A stretch of 64,000 nt of DNA from Rana temporaria. Its lineage: Eukaryota > Chordata > Amphibia > Anura > Ranidae. The notes below the pieces were generated by a model. That model made no database searches and was not told the origin of the DNA. It saw only the letters and a list, made by a program, of their open reading frames with translations. Position numbers and translations under genes: made by a program. The stretch spans positions 55,548,004-55,612,003 of the forward strand of contig NC_053492.1 of NCBI RefSeq assembly GCF_905171775.1. Direction: 5' to 3'. Shown in pieces: positions 1-9,379 of the stretch (position 1 is its first letter; every line of letters starts with the position of its first letter).

Positions 1-415
1 TTTAATTTTAGAAAAGACGATTAAAGAATATCATTTACAAAAGCTACAGGAAGAAACCTTGATGAGTCATAAAAAAATAATCAAGGAAATTAAAAAGAAG
101 GATAATGTAATAAGAATAGAGAACTTCTCGGAACAGAAAAGTAGACAAATCTGGAAGAACGTCACAATGAGAGGCTTGACTAACACCCAATGCGATCTTG
201 CATGGCAGATTGTGGCTCAGTGCCTGACTGCAAGGGACTTTCAACATCAGCGTGGACTGATTGGCACTCTGCTCTTGGACAAGCAGCAGAGGCAAAGAAC
301 AAAAACAGTTAAACATATTTTTTGGGGGTGCGTTTTTGCCCAAGAAGTATGGAAGAAAACCAGTGTAATCCTGAAATGGATCGGAAAATTCAATACCTTT
401 GATGAAAATACATTT
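1..415 (+). pseudogene. Keno-like LINE element 0, ORF2 C-terminal remnant
   Basis: The C-terminal end of a Tx1/Keno-type LINE ORF2 is readable from about position 59. It has the block 'LTNTQCDLAWQI', which aligns with the 'LTNRQKDVAWMI' block of the Keno copy at 5780, followed by 'VKHIFWGCVFAQEVW', the family's H-x4-C part of the C-terminal zinc knuckle. The frame then runs directly into U2 snRNA sequence at 416 without the usual 3' UTR and A-run, so the 3' end of the element and the first part of the U2 remainder are deleted. The apparent 260-aa frame at 59-841 is this remnant read through into U2 and spacer, not one protein. Confidence 0.75.
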
Positions 416-506
416 GGATTTTTAGAACAGGGAGATGGAAGAAGAGCTTGCTCTGTCCACTCCACGCATCGACCTGGTATTGCAGTACCTCCAGGACCGG
501 TGCACC
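416..506 (+). ncRNA. RNU2: U2 snRNA, 3' part only (copy A)
   Basis: This is the 3' half of a U2 snRNA gene: the Sm-site region (GGATTTTTAG), stem-loop III, and the stem IV region ending CCTCCAGGACCGGTGCACC. The 5' half and the branch-point region are missing because the LINE remnant joins directly at 416. U2 snRNA base-pairs with the intron branch point in the spliceosome. This copy cannot make a functional RNA. It is the 3' stub of a LINE-occupied U2 gene. Confidence 0.9.
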
Positions 507-1311
507 CCTCTCTTACGCAGTGTCAAAAAACAGAATTGAATGGAAAATCATCCAGCTTGCCTTGGTTGTGTTGTGTCTTGTGCTCACAATGTTTCTTGCT
601 TAACCTCCTCCTTGCAATAAACTGGCATTTAACCCTTGTGTCTTTGTTTTCATTCATTGCTTCTTGTCACTTTCTTGGGGGAAGGAAGGAAAGGTTTTTG
701 CTGCTCGCCAAACGACACTCTATGAAGTTACCTATTCAGGAACACCTAGATTTAGTCAGTGCACACATTTTGACAAGACAGCTAGTGTTCTACTCCTCGC
801 TCTCTCCTAAGGCCCAAAATGAAGCCTTCAATAAGCACTGACCCTGTCAAACAAGGAGGCTGAATTTGCTCCATTGCTGCAGCTAACTTGCTTAAAAAGT
901 CAGCTGTGGCAATTTTTCTTCTTTTTATCTGGAGGATCCCTTAGCCTTTGACTCCCTCTAGTGGCTCTTGTTTTTCGTCCACGTTATGTTAACTAGGAGG
1001 CGGGCCCATGTAAATGATTTAAATAAGTTAAACGTGCACGAGGAGCACCTGAATCTGTGCAATTCTTGCTTTGGGATGACTAAAGGTCAGGATGGGCTCC
1101 AGCAGTGTTGGGCAGAAAAGTGTGGATTGGCCAGTAGACAGGGGATTAGGCCTGTAGGACAGCCACGCCCGTCTGCTTGCGGATTCACACCTCTGGACAG
1201 CCTAGACAGGGGGAAAGGGCAAGGGGCTGGGCACAGGAAAACGGGCAACTCTCAACGAGCACTCCGGTGAGGCCGGAAAGCCGCTCGCTCGGAACAGAGA
1301 ATAATTGGGTT
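507..1311 (+). repeat. U2 tandem-array spacer, copy A (complete)
   Basis: This about 805-bp interval separates one U2 unit from the next. It recurs at 7163-7780 and 61879-63079 with scattered differences, shared landmarks being the segments around 'CTCCTTGCAATAAACTGGCA', 'CCCTTAGCCTTTGACTCCCT' and 'AACTAGGAGGCGGGCCCAT'. It should hold the Pol II snRNA promoter of the next U2 gene. An octamer-like block sits about 300 bp upstream of U2 (CATGTAAAT near 1008, TTGCAAAT in copy C). A proximal element is expected near 1255 but I cannot assign it. Short frames inside it have no recognisable product. Confidence 0.85.
520..534 (+). promoter_or_regulatory. snRNA 3' box downstream of U2 copy A
   Basis: GTGTCAAAAAACAGA lies 13 bases after the U2 3' end. 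It fits the snRNA 3' box pattern GTTTN(0-3)AAARNNAGA with one change. The 3' box directs 3' end formation of Pol II snRNAs. The equivalent segment of copy B is GTTTCCAAAAACAAA at 7176-7190. Confidence 0.6.
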
Positions 1312-1348
1312 ATCGCTTCTCGGCCTTTTGGCTAAGATCAAGTGTAGT
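1312..1348 (+). ncRNA. RNU2: U2 snRNA nucleotides 1-37 (5' part of split gene)
   Basis: ATCGCTTCTCGGCCTTTTGG followed by CTAAGATCAAGTGTAGT is the conserved vertebrate U2 5' end. It stops after nucleotide 37, inside the GUAGUA sequence that pairs with intron branch points. The remainder of the same gene resumes at 7013 with ATCTGTTC. The 37 and 150 bases add up to about 187 nt, the normal U2 length, so the LINE insertion caused no visible target loss. Confidence 0.95.
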
Positions 1349-1525
1349 CTCGACTGCCTGATTCTTGGTCAAGAGGTGTCTGGGGTACCCGGAGGTTGGC
1401 CTTGGGGGATCGTTCTCTTAGGAGAGCCCCCCCTTGCTGCTATTGGCCCGAGGATTAGTCCCCAGACGAGTTGCGATCCCCTACTTACTTCCCTTTGTGG
1501 GATGTGGAGTAAGCCCTAGGCGAAC

Positions 1526-2827
1526 ATGGTCTTGGCACCTGATGCGCCTAACACAGTTCGGCTGTCGGTAGTGGAGAATAAGAGGAACGAGGTGGGCTTG
1601 CACCATATACAGAAGCACATAATCGAGGAACTGTTGGGCATGGCTCGAGAGAGTATTTTTTGCGTTCAGTGCTTTCCTTCCACTGGTGTTTATGATGTCA
1701 CCTTTTGGGAGAAAGCTGATGTGCAAACATGTTGGTTGCGGTTGGGCGAGAAGAAGGACGATCCATTACTTGATGGCATTATTTTTTATTGTGCGGAAAG
1801 TAAGCAGTGGTTACCGGTCGTGGTCCACATGTACAACCCTTTTGTGAAGGATGAGGAGATCAGGGCCTTTTTGTCCCTGTACTGTGACACCGTTTCTGCT
1901 GGATCCAAACAGACCAATGTTTTTGGTACCTTTAATGGTAAGAGGAAGTTTTGGGTCCAGCAGAAATGGGATCCAGATGGGATTGGGGGGGTAAGGCACC
2001 CACCCCAGACTTTTTCTATTGGGTCCAATCGTGGGTACCTCTGGTACCCAGGGCAGCCTACATTTTGCAGTCTTTGTTTTTCTTTCGGGCATACCAAGGA
2101 GGAGTGCGAGACGGGACCGGTATGTCGAAATTGTTTTAAAGCTGGCCATAAGACCGCGGACTGTGGGGAGGGTAGGAAGTGTCATTTCTGCGGTAGCCGG
2201 GATCACCTTGCCCGGAATTGCCCGAAGGTGTCCTGGGGGAGTCAGCCAGACCCGCAGCCAGGCCCGAAGGAGAAGGAAGCCATGAAGTCACTGGAGAGTG
2301 CGGGAGGTAAAGCCTCCTATGCGGACGCTGTAAAGGGCAGTAACAACATTGCCCCTCCCCCCGTGATAGTACCGGCACATGCTGAGGATCTTCCCGGCGA
2401 ACCTCTAGATGATGCCGTTGGGGACGCGCACTACGGTGCTCAGTGTGCGCCTGAGGTCCTGGCAGCGGAGGGTGAGCGGGAAAGGGAGGTAGTGGAGGCT
2501 GATGGGGATGGGGCAGGCCCAAGTACTGAGGATCCTGTGCAGGCGATGGACCTCAGCTGCGATACGCTAAAAAGGAAACAAGAAAGACCTGTTTTATCTC
2601 CTTCACAGGTTATCGAGGACTTTAGTATGGGCTCTCCAAAGGAGGACGAGATGGCAGCTGATTCGGACGATTCGGGCCAGTCATATATTAGCTCCGACAA
2701 GGTCGAGAACCTGCAGGATGTGACCGGCTACCGCAGGGATCGGAAGGCCAAGAAAAAATCTGAGGTAAAAAAAAGGGGGGTTGCCTCTGTGAAGACCCGG
2801 AGTTCCAAGATGGGCAAGAAGAGGTGA
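1526..2827 (+). CDS. Keno element 1 ORF1, CCHC zinc-knuckle nucleic-acid-binding protein
   Basis: An open frame of 433 codons follows a 177-bp 5' UTR. ORF1 proteins of Tx1-type LINEs bind the element RNA in the retrotransposition particle. Residues about 181-233 hold three consecutive CCHC knuckles (CSLCFSFGHTKEEC, CRNCFKAGHKTADC, CHFCGSRDHLARNC). Upstream is a segment with 'VVVHMYNPFV' that recurs as 'VTVMMYNPYV' in element 5. The C-terminus (about 400-433) is strongly basic. The frame is uninterrupted and ends 48 bases before ORF2. Its base composition is ordinary, unlike the cytosine-poor ORF2 that follows. The first ATG of the frame was taken as the start. Confidence 0.85.
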   Translation: MVLAPDAPNTVRLSVVENKRNEVGLHHIQKHIIEELLGMARESIFCVQCFPSTGVYDVTFWEKADVQTCWLRLGEKKDDPLLDGIIFYCAESKQWLPVVVHMYNPFVKDEEIRAFLSLYCDTVSAGSKQTNVFGTFNGKRKFWVQQKWDPDGIGGVRHPPQTFSIGSNRGYLWYPGQPTFCSLCFSFGHTKEECETGPVCRNCFKAGHKTADCGEGRKCHFCGSRDHLARNCPKVSWGSQPDPQPGPKEKEAMKSLESAGGKASYADAVKGSNNIAPPPVIVPAHAEDLPGEPLDDAVGDAHYGAQCAPEVLAAEGEREREVVEADGDGAGPSTEDPVQAMDLSCDTLKRKQERPVLSPSQVIEDFSMGSPKEDEMAADSDDSGQSYISSDKVENLQDVTGYRRDRKAKKKSEVKKRGVASVKTRSSKMGKKR

Positions 2828-2875
2828 CGGTCAAATTTCTTTTTTATTTTGGACCGGTGTGTCACCTAACCCTCT

Positions 2876-5800
2876 TTGATGAAATTAAGGGTCTCCTCGC
2901 TCAATGTCCGTAGTATAAAATCTGCATACAGGAGGGCAGCTATTTTCAAGCTTTTTGCTGCCCTGCCTTGTGATATATTATGTGTGCAGGAGTGTAATTC
3001 GAGTGAGGAGCCCCGGGTTGCTGGTTGGACCCAGGGACCTGCTATGTGGTCCTTAAACAATAGGAGAGGTGGTGGGGTGGGTGTACTTTTTAAAAACACC
3101 AATTTTAAGATCCGAAGGGTTGTACATGTGGACCAAGGCCGTTGCGTATTATTTTTCTTTGAGTTTGGGGGTATGGTTTTTCGTATTTTTTGTGTTTATG
3201 GGGCTGCTGATAAGCATGAGAGGCTTGTTTTATTTGATAAATTGAAATTATTTTTGGGGGGGAGGGAACCTACTTTTTTGGTTGGGGATTTTAATTGTAT
3301 TATTAGGGATGGGGATAGAGTGAGTAGTGGTGGGGTTGGTGGTGGTGGTAGCACAGTGGATAAGTCGGGGAAGGAACTTGGTGATATTGTTAGGATGTTT
3401 AAGTTTGTTGATGTTGGGTGTGATGGGGGGTCAACTTTTTTTAGTTCCAGTGGGAAAGTGTCCTCACGTATTGATTTTTGTTTTGTGTCTAGGAATCTGA
3501 AAAAAGAGACTTTTGCTATTGAGAAGATGCCTTTCACGGATCATGGTAGGATTGATTGTGGAGTAAGTATAAGTGCTGAAGGTTTGTATGGGAAGGGGGT
3601 GTGGAAGCTGAATGTGAGTTTGTTGGAGGATGTGAAAATAAGGGAGGAGTATGGTAGATTCTTTTTAAGGCTGAAAGGTAGAAAGAATGACTTTGGAAGT
3701 ATGACCGAGTGGTGGGAGTGGGTGAAAGTCAGGACAAAATAGTTTTTTTGTGAGAAAGGGGTGTGAGAGAGCACGGAATGAAAGGTTTATGTATGAAATG
3801 TGGCAAAAGAGATTTGATTATTTGGAGGAAATGAGAGAGTTGGGAGAGGATGTGTCTGTGGAGATTGGGGAAGCGAGAGAGAAGTTGAATGAGTGTTTGG
3901 AGGCGAAAGGGAAAAAGATTGTGTTTCAGGCAAAAATGGAGACTAAAGAAAAGGATGAGAAGTGCATTAAATTTTTCTTTAAGAAGGTGTTTGGTGGGAG
4001 GATGGAAATTAAGAATGTGGTGGATGAGAGCGGTGTGGTGGTGGATGGAAATAAGGGTATAAGTGAGGTGGTGAGGAATTTCTATTCTGGGTTATATACG
4101 GCTGGCAAAATTGATGTGGATGTGGAGAAGGAAGTTCTGGGTGAGATTGAGGAGTGTTTGAGTATGGAGGATAGAGAGGTGTTGATGGCGGATGTAACAA
4201 GGGAGGAGGTCGAGAAGTGCATGAGGGGCTTAAAAAAAGGGAAGTCACCTGGTAGCGATGGGTTACCGGTGGATTTTTATTGTGTTTTTTGGGAAGTAAT
4301 TGGGGGGTGTGTTTTTGATGTGTGTAAGGAGGTGTTGGCGAGTGGAAGTCTGTCTAAGTCTATGTGTGAGCGTGTTATCGTTTTGTTGTATAAGAAGGGG
4401 GATAGGAGAGATTTAAAAAACTGGAGACCTATCTCTTTGTTGAATGTTGATTATAAAATGATTGCAAAAATTATGGCTGATAGAATGAGGGAGGTGATAG
4501 GGAAGATGGTGGGTGAAGAACAAGTGTGTGCGGTTCCTGGGAGAAAGATTGCTGAGAGTTTGGTGAGTTTGAGGGATGCTTTGTGGTGGTGTAAGAGTAG
4601 GAGTCAGGGGGTGGCTGTGTTAGCAATTGATTTTGAGAAAGCGTATGATCGGGTTGTGCATGATTTTATGTTTAAGGTATTATGTAAGATGGGTGTGCCG
4701 GAGAAAATGATTGGGTGGATTAGAGGTATGTATAAAGGTATGATTAGTAGGGTGCTTGTGAATGGATGGTTAACAGGGGAGGTGCAGATTAAGGCGGGTG
4801 TGAGGCAGGGGTGCCCGTTGTCCCCTGTGTTATTTGTTTGTGTGATTGAACCTTTGTTGCGTATGTTGAAAAAAGATAAAATTGTGAGGGGTGTGGAAGT
4901 GCCTGGTGGGGATGGTAAGTGTTTGAGCGTGATTGGTTATATGGATGACGTTACTGTATTATGTAGGAGTGTAGCAGGTCTGAAAAGGGTGAAATTGTTG
5001 GTGGATGTGTTTTGTATGGCAAGTGGTTTTAGAGTAAATATGGAGAAGAGTGAGTGTAAAGTATTTGGAGTGTGGAGCGACATGATGGCTTGTGGATGGA
5101 AAGAATGTGTTGGAGGTTTGAGGGTGCTTGGAGTAAAGTTTGATCATGATTTGTATGGTAGGGAAAGTTGGGAGGATGTGAGAGGGAAATTGGAAAAAAG
5201 AATCCAGTTCTCGTCTTTGAGATCTATGTCCCTGGAGGGTAAGGCTTTAGTTATTAAATCAGTTTTTTTTACCAATTTTAATGTTTTTGTATTTTGTTTT
5301 CCCAGCACCAGATAGGGTGTTTAAAAAAATTATTAAATTATGTTTTACTTTTTTTTGGTCATCCAAAATGGAAAAACTTAAGAGGGATAAAGTTGTGAAA
5401 GGTAAGTTAAATGGGGGGAAAGGGTTGGTGTGCATTGAGAGGTTTTTGGTTGTGAGGTATATAAGTATGTGTGTAAAACTTGGTAAGTCTGAGAGTTTGG
5501 CTGGGTGTTTTTTGAGGTATGTGGGAGGTTGTGTGTTGAGGAAATGTAAATTGTTGGAGTGTGATTTGAGGAAGCCTGTGTGTTTTAACCCACCGTGGTT
5601 TTATGTAAGGATTGAAAGAGGTATTAGGAGGTATGGTTTGGAGAGTGTAAGTAAGGAAGCTTGGTGTGAATGTAAAAAAGTATTGAAGATGATGGAAGGG
5701 AAGGAAGAATTGGAAATAATAGGTGGTTTGAGTGAGGCTAAGAGTGAAAGAGTGTGGCGGAATGTGTGTGTCAGTGATCTGACCAATAGGCAGAAGGATG

Positions 5801-6243
5801 TGGCTTGGATGATTGTACATGGATGTCTGCCTACAAGGGTGTTTCAGCATAGAAGGAGGTTGGTTGATAGTGAAGTGTGTCCGAGTGAAGGGTGTAGGGG
5901 GTGTGAGGATGTGGTTCATTTATTATGGAGGTGTGTGTTTGCAAAGAAAGTGTGGAGAAAAATGGGTGGTTTAATTAAAGGTTTGACTGGAGTGGAAGAT
6001 TTAACGTATGAGATGATGGTGTATGGATTGTGTGATTTAGGGGATGAAAAAATGAGATTGTTTTGGTTGTTGGTTAATTGTGTGAAGGAGTGTTTGTGGG
6101 ATGTTAGGAATATTTTAGTTTTTCGGAGTGAAGTTGTAAGTGTGAAGGAGTGTGCTGCCATGGTCCGTGGAAGGCTATACTTCTATGGACTCTGTGATGT
6201 CAAACATTTTGGATTGCTTGGAGCACAGGAAAATTGGTGTTTT
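2876..6243 (+). pseudogene. Keno element 1 ORF2, endonuclease/reverse transcriptase (frameshifted)
   Basis: This polyprotein nicks the U2 target and reverse-transcribes the element. The APE endonuclease spans 2876 to about 3560 ('SSLNVRSIKS', 'VGDFNCI' near 3280, 'RIDFCF' near 3470, 'TDHGRIDCG' near 3537). The reverse transcriptase spans about 4200-5000 ('PGSDGLPVDFY', 'NWRPISLLNVDYK', 'IDFEKAYDR', 'GVRQGCPLSP', 'YMDD' near 4938). A C-terminal CRGCEDVVHLLWRC knuckle lies near 5895. The frame shifts near 3742 and again near 5300, and the C-terminal end is cut by a MITE at 6244. From about 3100 onward the coding strand is extremely poor in C. Motifs are intact, so the frameshifts are probably recent. 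Confidence 0.85.
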
Positions 6244-6512
6244 AGCCCTGGTTCACACTGGGTACGATTTGGAACGATTTGAGATGCGATTTGACATGTC
6301 AAATCGCATCTCAAATCGGCGGCAATTGTCGGCAATGGCACTGTCCTAATCAGTGCGACGCCGCATCTGCGATTTCAAAAAGTAGTTCCTGTACTACTTT
6401 TTGCGATTTCGGGCCGCGATTTACATTAAATTGCGGCCGAAATCGCGGCAAATCGCGGTAAAATCGCGCATTTTACCACGATTTTGAATTCGCAGCAGTG
6501 TGAACCTAGGCT
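6244..6512. mobile_element. Small palindromic MITE inside Keno ORF2
   Basis: A 269-bp segment with terminal inverted repeats AGCCCTGGTTCACACTG and, read from the other end, AGCCTAGGTTCACACTG. It interrupts the end of ORF2. It contains a perfect 42-bp palindrome at 6276-6317 and several ATCGCGG-type internal repeats. It has no coding capacity. The terminal TTCACACT resembles the Harbinger-type MITE at 29792 and similar amphibian elements. I could not identify a clean target duplication. Confidence 0.7.
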
Positions 6513-7012
6513 GAAGCAGTGGAAATATTGGGTGTAAGTAAAATGTATTGTGTGTGTTAATGATCTTCTTTTTTGTTTTTCAGAGATTATGAGGTGTTTG
6601 GTGGAGCGTGAGGGAGAGTGCGAGGAGGAAATATGTTATTTTAGGGATAGGGTTGAGGGAGAGTTTTTTTGTGTGGGTGGTTTGGGTGCTCTATGTAATT
6701 ATTTTTTGATGATGTGTGGTGGTATGGTGGGGTGGTGAAATAAATGCGGGTGGAGGGTTTTGTTGTTAATATTTGTGTGATACATATATTTTTTGACTTT
6801 TTGTGTGATATGTTCTTGATATTTTGTGTGTGATAATTTCTTGATATTTTCTTGATCTTTTATATGATATTTTTTGATATTTTTATGTGATATGTTTTTT
6901 GATATTTGTGTGACTTTTTGTGAAACTCTGTATGATATGATGTTATTCTGTATTTCTTTGTTTTACTCTGTGTTTTATATTGTGCCAAACGTTTGGCCTA
7001 TAAAAAAAAAAA
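6513..7012 (+). other. Keno element 1 distal ORF2 end and 3' UTR with A-run
   Basis: This AT- and GT-rich, cytosine-poor tract holds the last ORF2 codons and the 3' UTR. From about 6780 it contains imperfect repeats of a TGTGATATTTTTTGATAT-like word. It ends with an A-run at 7002-7012 that joins U2 nucleotide 38. Short frames here have no recognisable product. Confidence 0.6.
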
Positions 7013-7162
7013 ATCTGTTCTTATCAGTTTAATATCTGATACGTCCCCTATCTGGGGACCATATATTAAATGGATTTTTAGAACAGGGAGATGGAAGAAG
7101 AGCTTGCTCTGTCCACTCCACGCATCGACCTGGTATTGCAGTACCTCCAGGACCAGTGCACC
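7013..7162 (+). ncRNA. RNU2: U2 snRNA nucleotides 38 to 3' end (3' part of split gene)
   Basis: This is the remainder of the U2 gene started at 1312: ATCTGTTCTTATCAG, stem II (CCCCTATCTGGGG), the Sm-site region GGATTTTTAG, stem III and the terminal CTCCAGGACCAGTGCACC. It is followed at 7176-7190 by a good 3' box (GTTTCCAAAAACAAA). It lacks its own promoter because Keno element 1 lies between it and the U2 5' end. Confidence 0.95.
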
Positions 7163-7780
7163 CCTTTCTTACGCAGTTTCCAAAAACAAAATTGAATGGA
7201 AAATCAGCCAGCTTGTCTTGGTTGTGTTGTGTCTTGCTCACAATGCTTCTTGCTTAACCTCCTCCTTGCAATAAACTGGCATTTAACCCTTGTGTCTTTT
7301 CATTGTTTTTTGTCACTTTCTTGGGGGAGAAGGAAGGAAGGGTTTTTGCCGCTCGCCAAATGACACTCTATGAAGTTACCTATTCAGGAACACCTAGATT
7401 TAGTCAGTGCCCAAATTTCGACAAGACAGTTAGTGTTCTACTCCTCGCTCTCCTAAGGCCCAAAATGAAGCCTTTAATAGCAGTGACCGCCCTGCCAAAC
7501 AAGGGGGCTGAATTTGCTCCATTGCTGCAGAAACTAGCTTGAAAAGTTTTTACTTTTTATCTGGAGAATCCCTTAGCCTTTGACTCCCTCGAGTGGCTCT
7601 CGTTTTTCGTCCATGTTATGTTAACTAGGAGGCGGGCCCATGAAAATGATTTCCCTTGTTAAACGTGCACGAGGAGCAACGAGGAGCACCTGAATCTGTG
7701 CAATTCTTGCTTTGGGATGACTAAAGGTCAGAATGGGCTCCAGCAGTGTTGAGCAGGTGTCGGAAAAGTGTGGATTGGCC
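7163..7780 (+). repeat. U2 array spacer, copy B (truncated)
   Basis: The spacer is homologous to 507-1311, including the 'TAACTAGGAGGCGGGCCCAT' block and 'GTGTGGATTGGCCAGT'. It breaks off at about 7780, where sequence changes abruptly to the end of a Keno ORF1. The last part of the spacer, the next U2 5' end, and the 5' UTR and most of ORF1 of element 2 are therefore missing, consistent with one deletion. Confidence 0.8.
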
Positions 7781-7939
7781 AGTGATGAGGACAGTGAAAC
7801 AGCAAGAAGCAAAAAAGCAAGAACGGAAACAGAACGTTTAATGGGGATGGGTTCTTCATCAGATGAAGGGGATTCTCCTGTTTCCCCCATAGTGGCAGCA
7901 AGGAGGGGGTGGGTCGGTGCTGGAGTGGATAAAACATAA
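7781..7939 (+). pseudogene. Keno element 2 ORF1 C-terminal remnant
   Basis: An open stretch ending with a stop at 7937, 40 bases before the ORF2 start. It is rich in acidic and serine residues and has no zinc knuckle, as expected for the ORF1 tail. The spacing to ORF2 matches element 1 (48 bases). The 5' side is the deletion junction with U2 spacer. Confidence 0.55.
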
Positions 7940-7978
7940 AAAAGTTTAATTTTTTGGTTTTTTTTAGTCGTTGCAACT

Positions 7979-9379
7979 ATGGCAGTGACAATTGCATCTC
8001 TGAATGTCCGCTCGATTGGAGCCTTGAGTAGGAAGGGCTGTAATTTTTGATTATTTGACAAGTTTGAACCAATATTTAATTTGTTTACAAGAATGTGGAA
8101 TAAAGTATCCTCCTGGGAAAAATGAGTGGAAGGGGGAGGCAATATGGTCTCCAGCCGGCGACAATAAAAATTGTGGTGTGGGCATTCTGGTGAGAAACAA
8201 TAAAATCAGAGTGGTCGATTATAACGTTTTGGTTCCATGTAGATGCCTGTTAGCTATGTTGGAAATAGCACATTTTGTTTTCAGAGTGATTAATGTATAC
8301 GCTCCAGCAGGGAGACCGGAGAGAATAATTTTCTTTCAGAATCTGCATATGGTTCTGACTGGTAGAATCCCAACAGTGGTGGTGGGGGATTTTAACACAG
8401 TAAGGGAATGCTCTGATAGGGTGGGTGAAGGTGGTGGAAACTTGGATGGATCAAGCACCCTTTTGAACAACATTATTTCAGATTTTGAGTTGTAAGATGT
8501 GGGAAAAAAGATAGGTTTGGCAGAAGATATGTTCACCTTTTTCTCTGAAACTGGGAAGACCAAATCGCGGATAGACCTATTACTGTGTACAAAAACTCTG
8601 AGTTATAAAGATGTTGTTTCGTTTGATGCTTTTTTTTTTCCGATCACAGAGGGATACAAGCTGCCTTCTTGTTGAAAAGTGCGGTCAAATTTGGTAGAGG
8701 GTTGTGTAAATGAAACAACCTTCTATTAGAGGAGGAGGAAATCAGAGAGGACTTTAATCGGCTTTATAAACACTTATCTCAAATGGGTAATTTTGTGTGT
8801 TTACTGGAATAGTGGGATTGGGTAAAACGCAGAGTGGGCGAGTTTTTTAAAGCATGGGGAAGGAGGAGGGCAAGACAAAAGAAAGAGATCTATGAGAAAT
8901 TGGGATGGAGGCTGAAAACCCTCTAATTGTTAAAAGAATTGGATAAGGACGTAGGAGGAGGAACTAAGACTGGTGAAAGTGGAGAGGAAGGAGTTCATGA
9001 AAGAAAAAAGGATAAAGTATTGTTTTCCAGGCAAAGATACAGCACATGGAACAAGATGAAAAGTGCACAAGATACTTTTTTTTTTTAAAACGTGTGGAAA
9101 GAAGGATGTGTTGGTATCTGTAAATGTGGAAGATAGGAAGGTGAAGAGGTAATAAAGGAGGTGGAGCGTTTCTTTCAGACCCAATTTAAGGGGTATGGGG
9201 TAGAGGAGGACGAAGAAATTAGGTCATACTGTGAGGTATTGGACATAAGTCTGAGAAGAGAGGAAAAAGAGTGTCTGGGAGAAAGAAGTGAGTGATGTGG
9301 AAATTAAAGAGGCCTTTGCAGGAATGTCTAAAAAACAAGACGCCTGGTTGCGATGGTCTGGCAGCAGAATTTTATTTAT
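7979..9379 (+). pseudogene. Keno element 2 ORF2, endonuclease and linker region (degraded)
   Basis: It begins with ATG and 'IASLNVRSIGALSRKG', the usual start of the Keno APE endonuclease. 'LICLQECGI', 'RVINVYAPAGRPER' and 'VVVGDFNTVREC' (near 8380) follow. Several indels break the frame at about 8045, 8495 and later. The linker toward the reverse transcriptase continues to 'GCDGL' near 9352, where a CR1 tail intervenes. It is inactive in this copy. Confidence 0.75.

Larger units (their letters stand above)
1349..7012 (+). mobile_element. Keno-like (Tx1 clade) U2-specific LINE, element 1, end to end
   Basis: This 5.66-kb non-LTR retrotransposon lies exactly between U2 nucleotides 37 and 38. 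It has a 5' UTR (1349-1525), a CCHC ORF1, an ORF2 with APE endonuclease and reverse transcriptase, a 3' UTR, and a terminal A-run (7002-7012) abutting U2. Insertion in a fixed position of U2 genes in the same orientation is the known behaviour of Keno elements of the Tx1 group. No extra target duplication is visible. ORF2 carries two frameshifts and an internal MITE, so this copy is not autonomous. Confidence 0.9.

Noticed and set aside
59..841. 260-codon frame at the window start as a single protein
   Set aside because: The frame crosses from a Keno ORF2 remnant into U2 snRNA and then array spacer, which are unrelated sequences joined by a deletion.
1312..1519. 63-codon frame starting in U2 as a gene
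   Set aside because: It begins in U2 snRNA and runs into the Keno 5' UTR.
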